From Collimonas arenae (GTDB lineage: Bacteria; Pseudomonadota; Gammaproteobacteria; Burkholderiales; Burkholderiaceae_D), in NCBI RefSeq assembly GCF_001584165.1, contig NZ_CP013233.1, forward strand, positions 1,364,001 through 1,428,000: DNA of 64,000 nt. The letters run 5' to 3'. Under the pieces are notes generated by a model. It was not told where the DNA came from, ran no database searches, and was given only the letters and a program-made list of their open reading frames with translations. A program made the position numbers and the translations under genes. Below are positions 1 through 7,089 of the stretch, piece after piece; within the stretch, counting starts at the first letter, position 1; the number at the start of each line of letters is the position of its first letter.

Positions 1-378
1 TTCATCGCACAAGCAACCAACACGCCGCTGGCGATCACAGACTTGCTGGCGATCCTGGCCGTGGCGCTGATTACCTCAAAAGGAGCGCATGGCGTGCCGG
101 GTTCCGCCATCGTGATTTTGGCGGCGACCTTGTCCGCGATCCCGGCGATTCCGGTGGTCGGCCTGGTGCTGGTGCTGTCGATCGACTGGTTCATGGGAAT
201 TGCCCGCGCACTCGGTAATTTGCTCGGCAATTGCGTGGCCACGGTTGTGGTGGCGGTGTGGGAAAAGGATATCGACCGCGCCCGTGCACATGCTGTCTTG
301 AACGGCGCGCGTCCTCCGGTGGAGGAAGAAGGAGTTCCTGTAGTGCTGCACGTGGCAAGCGACACACGGCCCGCATAA
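1..378 (+). CDS. dctA: C4-dicarboxylate/cation symporter, C-terminal part (DctA type, truncated by window edge)
   Basis: Proton- or sodium-coupled inner-membrane uptake of C4-dicarboxylates such as succinate, malate and fumarate. The reading frame is open from base 1, so the start lies upstream; about 125 residues remain. The visible part carries the end of the dicarboxylate/amino acid:cation symporter fold: a [12 protein letters not shown] stretch and a hydrophobic segment ending in [20 protein letters not shown], followed by a short charged cytoplasmic tail. These are strongly conserved in DctA/GltP proteins. Choice of DctA over GltP is inferred from the DWFMGIARA pattern. A hairpin follows the stop, and a GntR regulator begins 125 bp downstream. 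Confidence 0.85.
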   Translation, partial: FIAQATNTPLAITDLLAILAVALITSKGAHGVPGSAIVILAATLSAIPAIPVVGLVLVLSIDWFMGIARALGNLLGNCVATVVVAVWEKDIDRARAHAVLNGARPPVEEEGVPVVLHVASDTRPA

Positions 379-392
379 GCAGAATAGGAGGT

Positions 393-416
393 GGCTGGCG
401 GCGCTTACCGCCAGCC
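393..416 (+). terminator. Hairpin after the dicarboxylate carrier
   Basis: A perfect 9-bp stem (GGCTGGCGG pairing with CCGCCAGCC) with a 6-nt loop lies just after the carrier stop. A T-rich stretch begins only about 12 nt later, so it may be a weak intrinsic terminator or an mRNA-stabilising hairpin. Confidence 0.45.
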
Positions 417-502
417 GAATCGGATGCTTATTTTTCTATAAGGTGTCGCATTTACAAGTACAATTTTGGTCTTTAGAACCACGCATCAAGGAAATCGATA
501 AC

Positions 503-1198
503 ATGAGCCTGTCTTCCAGCCCAGCCGGCGCCGACAGTTCTGACGATATCGCCGCCGACATCACGACAGCGATTGCCGAGCAGCGCCTGCCGCCCGGCAC
601 CAAGTTGCGGGAAGAAGCACTGGCGCGACTGTACTCCGTCAGCCGCACCAAGATCCGCGCTGCGCTGGTGATGCTGGCCAAAGACAAGCTGATCGATCTG
701 GTGCCAGACAAGGGTGCCTTCGTCAGTCGTCCGACCGAGGAAGAGGCGCGCCAGATATTTTTCGTGCGGCGCGTGCTGGAAGCGGCGCTGGTGCGCGAAT
801 TTGTCGCCAAGGCTACCGCGGCCGATTACGAAACGCTGGAACGGCACCTGCAGCAGGAGCGCGAAGCACTGTCCAAGGAAAATCCGCAAATCCGCTCGCG
901 CCTGTTGAGCGATTTCCACATCCTGCTGGCGCGCGCCGTCGGCAACCAGGTGCTGACTGATGTCCTCACCAAGCTGGCCGGCCGCAGTTCCCTGATCACC
1001 ATGCTGTACCAATCCACCCGCGACGCCGCCTGTTCATCCGATGAACACGTCGAATTCCTGCAGGCCGCCAAGGCCGGCGATACCGAAAAAGCCGTCGAGC
1101 TGATGCTGCATCACCTGCATCACGTCGAGAAGGCGCTGCAGTTCGAAATTCCGCCGCCCGGCGCCAAGAAGGACTTTGTCAAGGCGTTGCTGGCTTAG
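503..1198 (+). CDS. GntR-family transcriptional regulator, FadR/FCD subfamily
   Basis: DNA-binding regulator of about 231 residues. The N-terminal winged helix (about residues 15-80) contains LPPGTKLREEALARLYSVSR and the usual 'LIDLVPDKGAFV' wing. The C-terminal half is the all-helical FCD ligand-binding domain, with a 'RRVLEAALVREF' helix and metal-ligand type histidines in 'LLSDFHILLARAVGN' and 'SSDEHVEFLQA'. The ATG at 503 is preferred over the GTG at 443 because AAGGAAA stands at ribosome-binding distance before it. FCD regulators commonly sense small organic acids; control of the upstream dicarboxylate carrier is possible but not shown. Confidence 0.85.
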   Translation: MSLSSSPAGADSSDDIAADITTAIAEQRLPPGTKLREEALARLYSVSRTKIRAALVMLAKDKLIDLVPDKGAFVSRPTEEEARQIFFVRRVLEAALVREFVAKATAADYETLERHLQQEREALSKENPQIRSRLLSDFHILLARAVGNQVLTDVLTKLAGRSSLITMLYQSTRDAACSSDEHVEFLQAAKAGDTEKAVELMLHHLHHVEKALQFEIPPPGAKKDFVKALLA

Positions 1199-1238
1199 GG
1201 GAAGCGGCCGGCATTTTTCTGCGCCGCTGGGTGGGCGC

Positions 1239-1997
1239 CTACATCTGCTTGAACAGATGAATGAAACTGCGGCTCACTTCCAGTTTTTCCGAATGTCCCT
1301 TGACCAGTACCTGATGACGGCCGCGCATGTCGCGCGTGATGCCGTCGATGGCATTGACGTTGACCAGCGTGGCGCGGTGGATTTGCCAGAACAGGTCAGG
1401 GTCGAGTTCCTCTGCCAGGTCGCGTACCGGCTTGCGGATCAGGGCTTCGTAAGTGGCGGTCTGGACGCTGGTGTATTTTTCGTCGGAACGGAAAAACAGG
1501 ATCTCCTGCACCGGGATCAGCCGCAGCTGCTGACCGATGCTGGCCTGTATCCATTGCAGATAGACCGGCTTGGTAGCGATCCCCATCTGCTTGGCTAGCT
1601 GGGTCAGCATCGCGCTCATGTCTGCCGGGGCCGCACTTTTGCTCAAGCGGGCTTTGAGGCGCGTCACGGTCAGTCCCAGGCGCTCCGCTTCGGCCGGCTT
1701 CAGGATGTAATCGACGGCACCTTGCTCGAACGCTTCGATGGCGTATTCGTCGTAGGCGGTGATGAAAACGATGTGGCTCTTGGTGCCGATTTCGCGCGCG
1801 GCTTCCAGGCCGGTCTTGCCCGGCATGCGGATGTCGAGGAAGGTGAAATCGGGTTGCAGCTGGTCGACCAGTTCGATCGCTTCGTCGCCATTCTTGGCTT
1901 CACCCAAAATTTCCAGTTCGGGCCACGCCTGGCTCAGGCGCAACCGGATCTGGTCGCGCATCAGACGTTCATCATCGGCAATAACGGCAGTAGGCAT
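1239..1997 (-). CDS. LytTR-type response regulator
   Basis: Two-component response regulator of 252 residues. The receiver domain (about 1-120) shows the acidic pair in 'IADDERLMRDQ' and phosphoacceptor Asp55 in 'FTFLDIRMPG', then the switch residues in 'VFITAYDEYAIEAF'. The C-terminal part (about 150-250) is a LytTR DNA-binding domain with 'ILFFRSDEKYTSVQT' and 'FWQIHRATLVNVNAI'. It is the last gene of a minus-strand operon with a LytS-like kinase and a GIN-domain protein and is the obvious partner of that kinase. It closely resembles AlgR/LytT/YehT-type regulators; the targets are unknown. Confidence 0.92.
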   Translation of the reverse strand: MPTAVIADDERLMRDQIRLRLSQAWPELEILGEAKNGDEAIELVDQLQPDFTFLDIRMPGKTGLEAAREIGTKSHIVFITAYDEYAIEAFEQGAVDYILKPAEAERLGLTVTRLKARLSKSAAPADMSAMLTQLAKQMGIATKPVYLQWIQASIGQQLRLIPVQEILFFRSDEKYTSVQTATYEALIRKPVRDLAEELDPDLFWQIHRATLVNVNAIDGITRDMRGRHQVLVKGHSEKLEVSRSFIHLFKQM

Positions 1998-2021
1998 AGG
2001 CTGAGAGGTAAGGGGAGAGGG

Positions 2022-2744
2022 TTATCGTTTATTGACCGATCCGGAGCCGACAATGCTGGTCTTGACCTGTGGATCGCCTTCATAGGTGACGTCGCCCGAG
2101 CCGGCGGTCGACACATTCAACTGCTTGCTGGCGTAGACGTTGGCATCGCCGCTGCCGACGATTGATACGCGCGTATTTTCCGAGAGCAGGCTGAAACCGT
2201 CGTAATCGCCACTGCCGGCAATCGATACGCGTAAATCGCGGGTCTTGCCTTTGACATTGATATTACCGGCGCCGGCAATGGAGGCGTTGATATTGGGCGC
2301 ATTCAGCTCGCCGTCGACATCGCCGGAACCGGCAATGGATATCTTGATGGTGTCTTTACTGCTCAGTTTTCCCTTTACCTTGATATCGCCGGAACCATAG
2401 ATCGACAGGGTATTCACGTCCGGGGCCGTCAGATAAACATTGATATCGTGATGCGTGCTGAAAAAACTGTTGCCCTTCAGGCTGACGCGCAGAGCCGAGC
2501 CGCTGACAGTCAGCTCAACCCGCGGCACGATGCTGGCTTCGGCTTCGATCACGGCCGGCTTGGCCGGACCCTGAGTCAAGTATACGTTGACGGCATCCAT
2601 CAGTTCGATCTGCTGGAAATCGCCGAGAGGGCGCTCTGCCTTGATGACCTCGGCAGCCATGCTGCCGGTGCTGACCAGTGGAAGCACTGCGGCTGCGGCC
2701 AGTGCCAGAAAAAAGGTGCGGCGTGAGAGCGATTTCATATGCAT
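2022..2744 (-). CDS. Exported GIN-domain (DUF2807) protein
   Basis: Secreted or cell-surface protein of about 240 residues whose function is unknown. The N terminus has a twin-arginine-like signal (LSRRTFFLALAAAAVLPL). The rest is the head-GIN domain (DUF2807), a parallel beta solenoid visible as repeated GSGD turns (IYGSGDI, IAGSGDVDG, IAGAGNI, IAGSGDYDG, IVGSGDAN, TAGSGDV, IVGSGSV) spaced about 20 residues apart. The ATG at 2744 has ACAGGAAAC upstream; an ATG at 2738 is equally possible. It lies between the sensor kinase and response regulator genes with 24-40 bp gaps, so it is probably co-transcribed and may act in the signal the kinase senses. Confidence 0.82.
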   Translation of the reverse strand: MHMKSLSRRTFFLALAAAAVLPLVSTGSMAAEVIKAERPLGDFQQIELMDAVNVYLTQGPAKPAVIEAEASIVPRVELTVSGSALRVSLKGNSFFSTHHDINVYLTAPDVNTLSIYGSGDIKVKGKLSSKDTIKISIAGSGDVDGELNAPNINASIAGAGNINVKGKTRDLRVSIAGSGDYDGFSLLSENTRVSIVGSGDANVYASKQLNVSTAGSGDVTYEGDPQVKTSIVGSGSVNKR

Positions 2745-2783
2745 GTTTCCTGTAACTTTTTGCGGCGAGCCCATGCGATAACT

Positions 2784-4223
2784 TTATTTAGGCTGCGCCT
2801 TGTTTTGTGCAACGACTTGATACGGTACTTCAATGGTGGAGCAGACGCCGCTCGGGGTATTCGGCGTAATCACCAGTTGTGCGGCGGTGCCGTGCAATAG
2901 TTTGAGGCGATCGCGGATACTTTGCAATCCCAATCCGGTGCCATTGCTGGGTACTGCCGCAAAACCGAGGCCGTCGTCAGTGACGCTGACCCGCAGCTGA
3001 TTATCGGCCACCTCAGCGTGGATGCGCACGGTGCCGCCATCGGGCTTGGTTTCCAATCCATGTTTGATGGCATTTTCAACCAGCGATTGCAGCATCATCG
3101 GCGGGAAGGCGGCGCTACGCAAACCTTCCGAAATCTGCAGCTCGACGTGCAAGCGTTCTTCCATGCGCATTTTCAACAGATCCAGGTAAGCCTTGACGAT
3201 ATCAACTTCTCGTCCCAGCGTTGTGACGGTGGCGGTTTCCCGCATCTGCGGCAGTACTGCGCGCAGGTACTGGATCAAGCGCTTCTGCATGGCCGATGCG
3301 CGCGGCGGATCGGTTTCAATCAGGTACTCGACCGAGGCCAAGGTATTGAACAGGAAGTGCGGTTCCACCTGGGCCTGGATCATTTGCATCTTGGCTTCCG
3401 ACACTTCGCGCTGCAGGTTGGCGTGTTCGGCGGCGGCGTTGGCGGCCTGTGCGCGCGCTTCCGCACGTTTCTTTCCGCCCATCAGGGCCTTGGTGCCAAA
3501 CAAACCGATCAGCAGCAGCAATACAAAATTCACGAACCATTCCGACGATTTCTTCTGATAGCGGGCGACCTGCTGTTCGGCCTTGTCAGCTGCGGCTTCA
3601 TGGATGGCGGCAACAGCATCGTTGATAGCCTGGTTGACGTCTTGCGTAGCATCCGGCGGCAGGGCCAGGCCCAGATTGGCGGCATTGGCCGGTGCGGGGG
3701 GCGCAGTCGGCACCCCTGGTACCGCGGGCTTGCTCGGCACACCTGGCGCCTCGGGTTTACCTGGCACTGTTGGCACAGCCGGGACTGGCGGAACCGTTGG
3801 AGCTTCCGGAGCGGCCTGGGCACTCGTGGCATCGCTCTCGTCGTCCGAGTAGGTGTATGTCTTGACATGCACGCCGCTGCCGTCAATCTGGATATCCGCA
3901 TCCCCTTTGCCAGGTTTGCCGGATTTGCCGGCGGTGCTGATATGAAGGCCGTTGTCGTCTATCCGGATATCGGCGTCTCCCTTCCCGGATTGACTTGATT
4001 TGCCGCCATGCCTGCTGGTTTTCTCGATCACGACCACATTTTGATCGGAGGAAAACAGCGTTTCTTGCAAAATCCCGGCTGCGGCCATCACTAGCACTGC
4101 AAACAGGAAAAATTTCCACCACGAGAGCTGCGTGACCCAGGTTGCGGTTTTATCGAAACCTCGCGACAGATAGACCGAGGCTGTTTCTACCGCTTGCTTC
4201 CATGTGATCGAATCAGAATTCAT
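2784..4223 (-). CDS. LytS-like sensor histidine kinase with repeat-rich periplasmic region
   Basis: Membrane histidine kinase of 479 residues. A first membrane helix (about 33-52) is followed by a roughly 175-residue presumed periplasmic region. That region holds a duplicated unit (GKGDADIRIDDNGLHI / GKGDADIQIDGSGVHV) and a Pro/Val-rich stretch (VPPVPAVPTVPGKPEAPG). A second helix (WFVNFVLLLLIGLFG) and a coiled-coil linker lead to the catalytic part: a His_kinase domain (PF06580 type) with phospho-His in 'QVEPHFLFNTL', the N box 'LVENAIKHG' and G box 'DDGLGFA...GTGLGLQSI'. The arrangement is typical of LytS/YehU/AlgZ-type partners of LytTR regulators, and one lies two genes downstream. The duplicated IDG/GVH unit resembles GIN-domain solenoid repeats of the next protein. 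Confidence 0.9.
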   Translation of the reverse strand: MNSDSITWKQAVETASVYLSRGFDKTATWVTQLSWWKFFLFAVLVMAAAGILQETLFSSDQNVVVIEKTSRHGGKSSQSGKGDADIRIDDNGLHISTAGKSGKPGKGDADIQIDGSGVHVKTYTYSDDESDATSAQAAPEAPTVPPVPAVPTVPGKPEAPGVPSKPAVPGVPTAPPAPANAANLGLALPPDATQDVNQAINDAVAAIHEAAADKAEQQVARYQKKSSEWFVNFVLLLLIGLFGTKALMGGKKRAEARAQAANAAAEHANLQREVSEAKMQMIQAQVEPHFLFNTLASVEYLIETDPPRASAMQKRLIQYLRAVLPQMRETATVTTLGREVDIVKAYLDLLKMRMEERLHVELQISEGLRSAAFPPMMLQSLVENAIKHGLETKPDGGTVRIHAEVADNQLRVSVTDDGLGFAAVPSNGTGLGLQSIRDRLKLLHGTAAQLVITPNTPSGVCSTIEVPYQVVAQNKAQPK

Positions 4224-4338
4224 AGTGTGAGAATCGGGTTGTATTCCGGGTTGTGCGGCGACTTGGCGACGACGCCTTCATTTTAGATGTTACGGACGCG
4301 GCAAGTATCGGCGTTTTTCCCGCTGGCATCAATGCATA

Positions 4339-4608
4339 TTAGAGAGCGGTGAGTGCCGCCACGCGATTGGCGTCGGGTTTCTTGCGGGCGATTTTCTTTA
4401 CATTGCGATTGTGGTCCTGCTGCGCCAGCATGGCTTTTTCTTCCGGTGTCAGGCGTTTGCCGATGATGATGATCGGCGGCAGCATCGGTATTTCCTCGCT
4501 TGCTGCAGCTGCTTTCTTGGCCGGCCCGGCAGCCATGGCGGGGGCAATCCCTGCACTTAATGCTGCGAATAACGTGACGGCGACGATGAGTTGACGGTTG
4601 GTGTTCAT
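4339..4608 (-). CDS. Small exported protein with one GKRL motif
   Basis: An 89-residue protein of unknown function. It has a clear Sec signal peptide (MNTNRQLIVAVTLFAALSAG ending near AMA), then a short mature part with 'LPPIIIIGKRLTPEEKAMLAQQD' followed by a Lys/Arg-rich tail. The ATG at 4608 has AAGGAGATTGCA upstream, an excellent ribosome-binding site, so longer starts are rejected. It is a paralogue of the gene just upstream (4664-4999), which has three copies of the same motif. No known domain recognised. Confidence 0.7.
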   Translation of the reverse strand: MNTNRQLIVAVTLFAALSAGIAPAMAAGPAKKAAAASEEIPMLPPIIIIGKRLTPEEKAMLAQQDHNRNVKKIARKKPDANRVAALTAL

Positions 4609-4663
4609 TGCAATCTCCTTGACTGGAACTGCCTTGGAACTGGTTTGGTATAAATGGCTTGCC

Positions 4664-4999
4664 TTATGCGACGGCGCGCAGTGTCGGGACAGGTTTGGCA
4701 ACGGCCTTCTTGCGGCTTTCCTGTTGTGCCAATACGGTCTTTTGATCGCGGCTGAGGCGCTTGCCGACGATCGTGATGGTTGGCAGCATGCCGTCCTGTT
4801 GATCCATCGCCAGCTTTTCCTGCGCGGTCAAGCGCTTGGCAACGATGGTCACGGTTTGCATTGGCAGACGCTTGCCGATGACGGTGATGGTAGGCAGTGT
4901 CGAGATTTCAGCTTGCTGTGGAGCAGCGATGACTGGAGCGGCAGCGGCGAAAGTGGCGACGGACAGGATGGCGATCAGTGCTTGGCGTGCTGTGTTCAT
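4664..4999 (-). CDS. Small exported protein with three GKRL repeats
   Basis: A 111-residue protein of unknown function with a Sec signal peptide (MNTARQALIAILSVATFAAA, cleavage near VIAA). The mature part has three imperfect repeats: 'LPTITVIGKRL', 'VTIVAKRLTAQEKLAMDQQD' and 'LPTITIVGKRLSRDQKTVLAQQE'. Each is a beta-strand-like hydrophobic run, then GKRL or AKRL; the last two continue into a charged helix. The hydrophobic/GKR part recalls the segment just after the TonB box in TonB-dependent receptors, but no barrel or plug is present. It is paralogous to 4339-4608 and transcribed in the same direction with a 55-bp gap. Confidence 0.7.
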   Translation of the reverse strand: MNTARQALIAILSVATFAAAAPVIAAPQQAEISTLPTITVIGKRLPMQTVTIVAKRLTAQEKLAMDQQDGMLPTITIVGKRLSRDQKTVLAQQESRKKAVAKPVPTLRAVA

Positions 5000-5274
5000 T
5001 TGTATTCTCCGTTAAGTGGGTGACGTTGTTGCATGTCGTCACTTTAGGGAGTCAAACGATAGGTCGCCATCTACTTGCGACAGCCTGCAGGAATGCCGGG
5101 ACAAAATACAAAAAAACGGGACTGAAATGCAGCGGATTTGCGTCGCGCTGGATGATTCAGTGCCGTTTTGACGGTTCAGGCGACAGCTTCAAGGCTGCTA
5201 TTGGGTGAAGTTTTGTGGTTTTTTTGATATTTGTTGTGCTGGTGGTGCTGACGAAATGTGTCCCGCCTAAACTG

Positions 5275-5964
5275 TTATATCTTTTTGCCACAAAAAAGCC
5301 TAATAGGGCTATTCCCATCGCGGTCGATCGGTGGCCGCCGAGTCATCTCACACGATTGATTGATAAACTCGCCACGGTCGTTATAGGCATACTCGGCGTC
5401 ATGCCCATCGCAAAATTGTAGGACGTGGGTGGTCGTACCGAACGCCTTGTAAATGTTGTGCGCCATGATGTCGCAGATACATGAAGCGCACATGGCACGT
5501 TGGAGTCGCAGTGGCGCGATCCCCAGCGTGGACTGGACGTTCAAGTGGCCTTGCTGATGATCAAACTCAAAACCGAGATTGTGCATGACGACTTCAATGG
5601 TACGTCTGCGTTTTATCAGGGTACATCCCAGCAAACCGCCGCCCCTGAAAGTGAGCACATGTTCGGTGCGATCCCCGATCTGTTCAATTTCATGCGCTTC
5701 AACCTCGGCGACACTCTCTACCTGCACCCGCAGCACATTGGGTAATACACTGGTGCTGTCACCATTGGGCGTATGCATGGTTATATTGCCATCCGGGCTT
5801 GTCATTAATGCCCCTTCTTCTATATGAATAACCTGTGTTCCGTTGGATGAAACATATTGGACAATACCATTTTCGGGTGGCTTGGTGAGGTCGACGACCG
5901 TTTGCTCTTTTGTTTCTTGATTCGTTACGCTCGCTATACCGACGCGATAAGTCGTGCTCCACAA
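5275..5964 (-). CDS. Hypothetical protein downstream of a PAAR gene
   Basis: Unrecognised protein of up to 229 residues; the start used is a TTG that overlaps the PAAR gene end by 31 bp. No signal peptide or membrane segment is visible. The N-terminal 80 residues look beta-rich, with 'GIVQYVSSNGTQVIHIEEG' and 'SPDGNITMHTPNGDS', like a spike or tip extension. The C-terminal part is Cys-rich: CASCICDIM, LQFCDGHDAEY, QSCEM and LFCGKK, with a His at 'DGHD'. Close coupling to a PAAR gene suggests a type VI secretion adaptor or cargo effector. That is inference from position only; no toxin motif is recognised and no immunity gene is evident. Confidence 0.55.
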   Translation of the reverse strand: MWSTTYRVGIASVTNQETKEQTVVDLTKPPENGIVQYVSSNGTQVIHIEEGALMTSPDGNITMHTPNGDSTSVLPNVLRVQVESVAEVEAHEIEQIGDRTEHVLTFRGGGLLGCTLIKRRRTIEVVMHNLGFEFDHQQGHLNVQSTLGIAPLRLQRAMCASCICDIMAHNIYKAFGTTTHVLQFCDGHDAEYAYNDRGEFINQSCEMTRRPPIDRDGNSPIRLFCGKKI

Positions 5965-6206
5965 GCCGTCAAATCATCGTGATAGGCATAAGAACGACCT
6001 TCGTGTTTGGCTCCAGCACCATCAGGAGTAATGGCAAAATTGCCGTTGCATTGTGGGCAGTGCGTCATATCCTCTTCCAGCGTAGCCGGGAGACCCATGA
6101 TCGTCGGCCCTGTCGCCGTGATGACAACGCCGCCGTGCGTGGTTCTATCGTTCAAGCGGCCTACGCCACGTCCTTCGTGTTTCATTTGGATACTGGCTCC
6201 GCCCAA
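5934..6206 (-). CDS. PAAR-domain protein (type VI secretion spike tip)
   Basis: A 90-residue protein (TTG start at 6206; an ATG at 6185 would give 83 residues). It matches the stand-alone PAAR fold: 'GRLNDRTTHGGVVITATGPTIMG' at the start, then 'MTHCPQCNGNFAIT', 'GRSYAYHDDLTACGARLIAS'. The conserved His and Cys are placed as expected for the zinc-binding tip. PAAR proteins cap the VgrG spike of type VI secretion systems and carry effectors. No VgrG or structural tss gene is in the window, so this would be a scattered orphan unit. The next gene downstream overlaps it and may be its cargo. Confidence 0.8.
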   Translation of the reverse strand: MGGASIQMKHEGRGVGRLNDRTTHGGVVITATGPTIMGLPATLEEDMTHCPQCNGNFAITPDGAGAKHEGRSYAYHDDLTACGARLIASV

Positions 6207-6212
6207 GTCATA

Positions 6213-6671
6213 TTATGTGGATGAGGATTCTGCGGCCTCGGCCAGTTCCGCCATTGCCTGCTTTGCCGAATGAAGTTTTTCCTCGCCTATGCGAAGGGCG
6301 AGTTCCGCCTTGGCACAATTCCAGACCGGGAACGCATCGACCACGAGTTGACGCCCAGATATCGTCAGAGCTAGCCGCTTTCCAGCACGGCCACGTCCGC
6401 CTTCAGCACGGACCAAATCTCTGCTCTCCAGATTCTGAACATTTCGGCTGAGGGTAGTCGGATCAACGCCGGCCCTATCAGCAAGATCGACGAGCGTCGC
6501 TCCCTCGGTCGCACCGATCCCGACCAAAAGGCTGAATTGCTCGGCCGTCAGCCCGAGCGGCTTGAAGCAGGCATTGTAATAACGAGTGAGTGCACGCGCC
6601 GTTGCACGAGCCTGGAAACCAGGACACTCCGCTGCGACACTCTTCAAAGATTCTGGATCAAAACCGTTCAC
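6213..6671 (-). CDS. MarR-family transcriptional regulator
   Basis: A 152-residue winged-helix dimer-forming regulator. The helix-turn-helix is visible as 'EGATLVDLADRAGVDPTTLSRNVQNLESRDLV' (about residues 60-90) followed by the wing 'GGRGRAGKRLALTISGRQ'. The N-terminal 'ATARALTRYYNACFKPLGLT' is the dimerisation helix. It is divergent from the DUF1330 gene at 6736 across a 64-bp gap that holds a palindromic candidate operator, so autoregulation and control of that gene are likely. Confidence 0.88.
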   Translation of the reverse strand: MNGFDPESLKSVAAECPGFQARATARALTRYYNACFKPLGLTAEQFSLLVGIGATEGATLVDLADRAGVDPTTLSRNVQNLESRDLVRAEGGRGRAGKRLALTISGRQLVVDAFPVWNCAKAELALRIGEEKLHSAKQAMAELAEAAESSST

Positions 6672-6683
6672 GCTAACTCCCCC

Positions 6684-6723
6684 TTGACAAGCTCTTCTTC
6701 AGATTATAATGTATATGCATTAT
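6684..6723 (+). promoter_or_regulatory. Promoter and candidate MarR operator before the DUF1330 gene
   Basis: TTGACA at 6684-6689 and TATAAT at 6705-6710 (15-bp spacing) or TAATGT at 6707-6712 (17 bp) point toward the DUF1330 gene. An imperfect palindrome with arms ATAATG and CATTAT covers 6706-6723, overlapping the -10. It fits the size and AT-rich character of MarR operators. AAGGAGG then stands just before the ATG at 6736. Confidence 0.55.
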
Positions 6724-6735
6724 TAAGGAGGCAGA

Positions 6736-7026
6736 ATGCCAGCATATGTACACGTCAATCTACGCGTCATTGACTCCGACAAGCAGGCGGCGCTCGCTCC
6801 ACGCTTTCAGGCGGCGCTAAAAGAGGCCGGCGGGCAGATTCTGCATTTCGGTCCTGTTGCGCAGATTCTGGAGGGGGATGAGGCGCCGCTGCCGATGGCC
6901 GGCGTGTTCGAGTTTCCTACTCTTGCCCAAGCGCTTGCCTTCTACAATTCCGAGAGGTATGCACCGATCAAGGCCGAACGTCAGGAGGCCCAGCAAGCGC
7001 GGATGTTCGTAGTCGAAACCGTGTGA
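6736..7026 (+). CDS. DUF1330 family protein
   Basis: A 96-residue ferredoxin-like-fold protein of the DUF1330 family (dimeric alpha/beta barrel). It shows the family pattern: 'AYVHVNLRVIDSDKQAALAPRF' first strand and helix, 'GGQILHFG' second strand, 'PMAGVFEFPTLAQALAFYNSERYAPIKAERQEA' with the conserved A..FY.S..Y..... motif, and a final 'RMFVVETV' strand. The biochemical role of the family is unsettled. AAGGAGG gives a strong start. The divergent MarR regulator probably controls it. Confidence 0.85.
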   Translation: MPAYVHVNLRVIDSDKQAALAPRFQAALKEAGGQILHFGPVAQILEGDEAPLPMAGVFEFPTLAQALAFYNSERYAPIKAERQEAQQARMFVVETV

Positions 7027-7089
7027 AGCGTACGTCCTGACCTGCATCGTCACATATATCTTCGATGCCTGCGCCCAAAACGTCCGTTC

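Noticed and set aside
5000..5274. Possible short genes between the GKRL-repeat gene and the PAAR-associated gene
   Set aside because: The 60-75 codon frames here lack ribosome-binding sites and overlap neighbouring genes; nothing supported.
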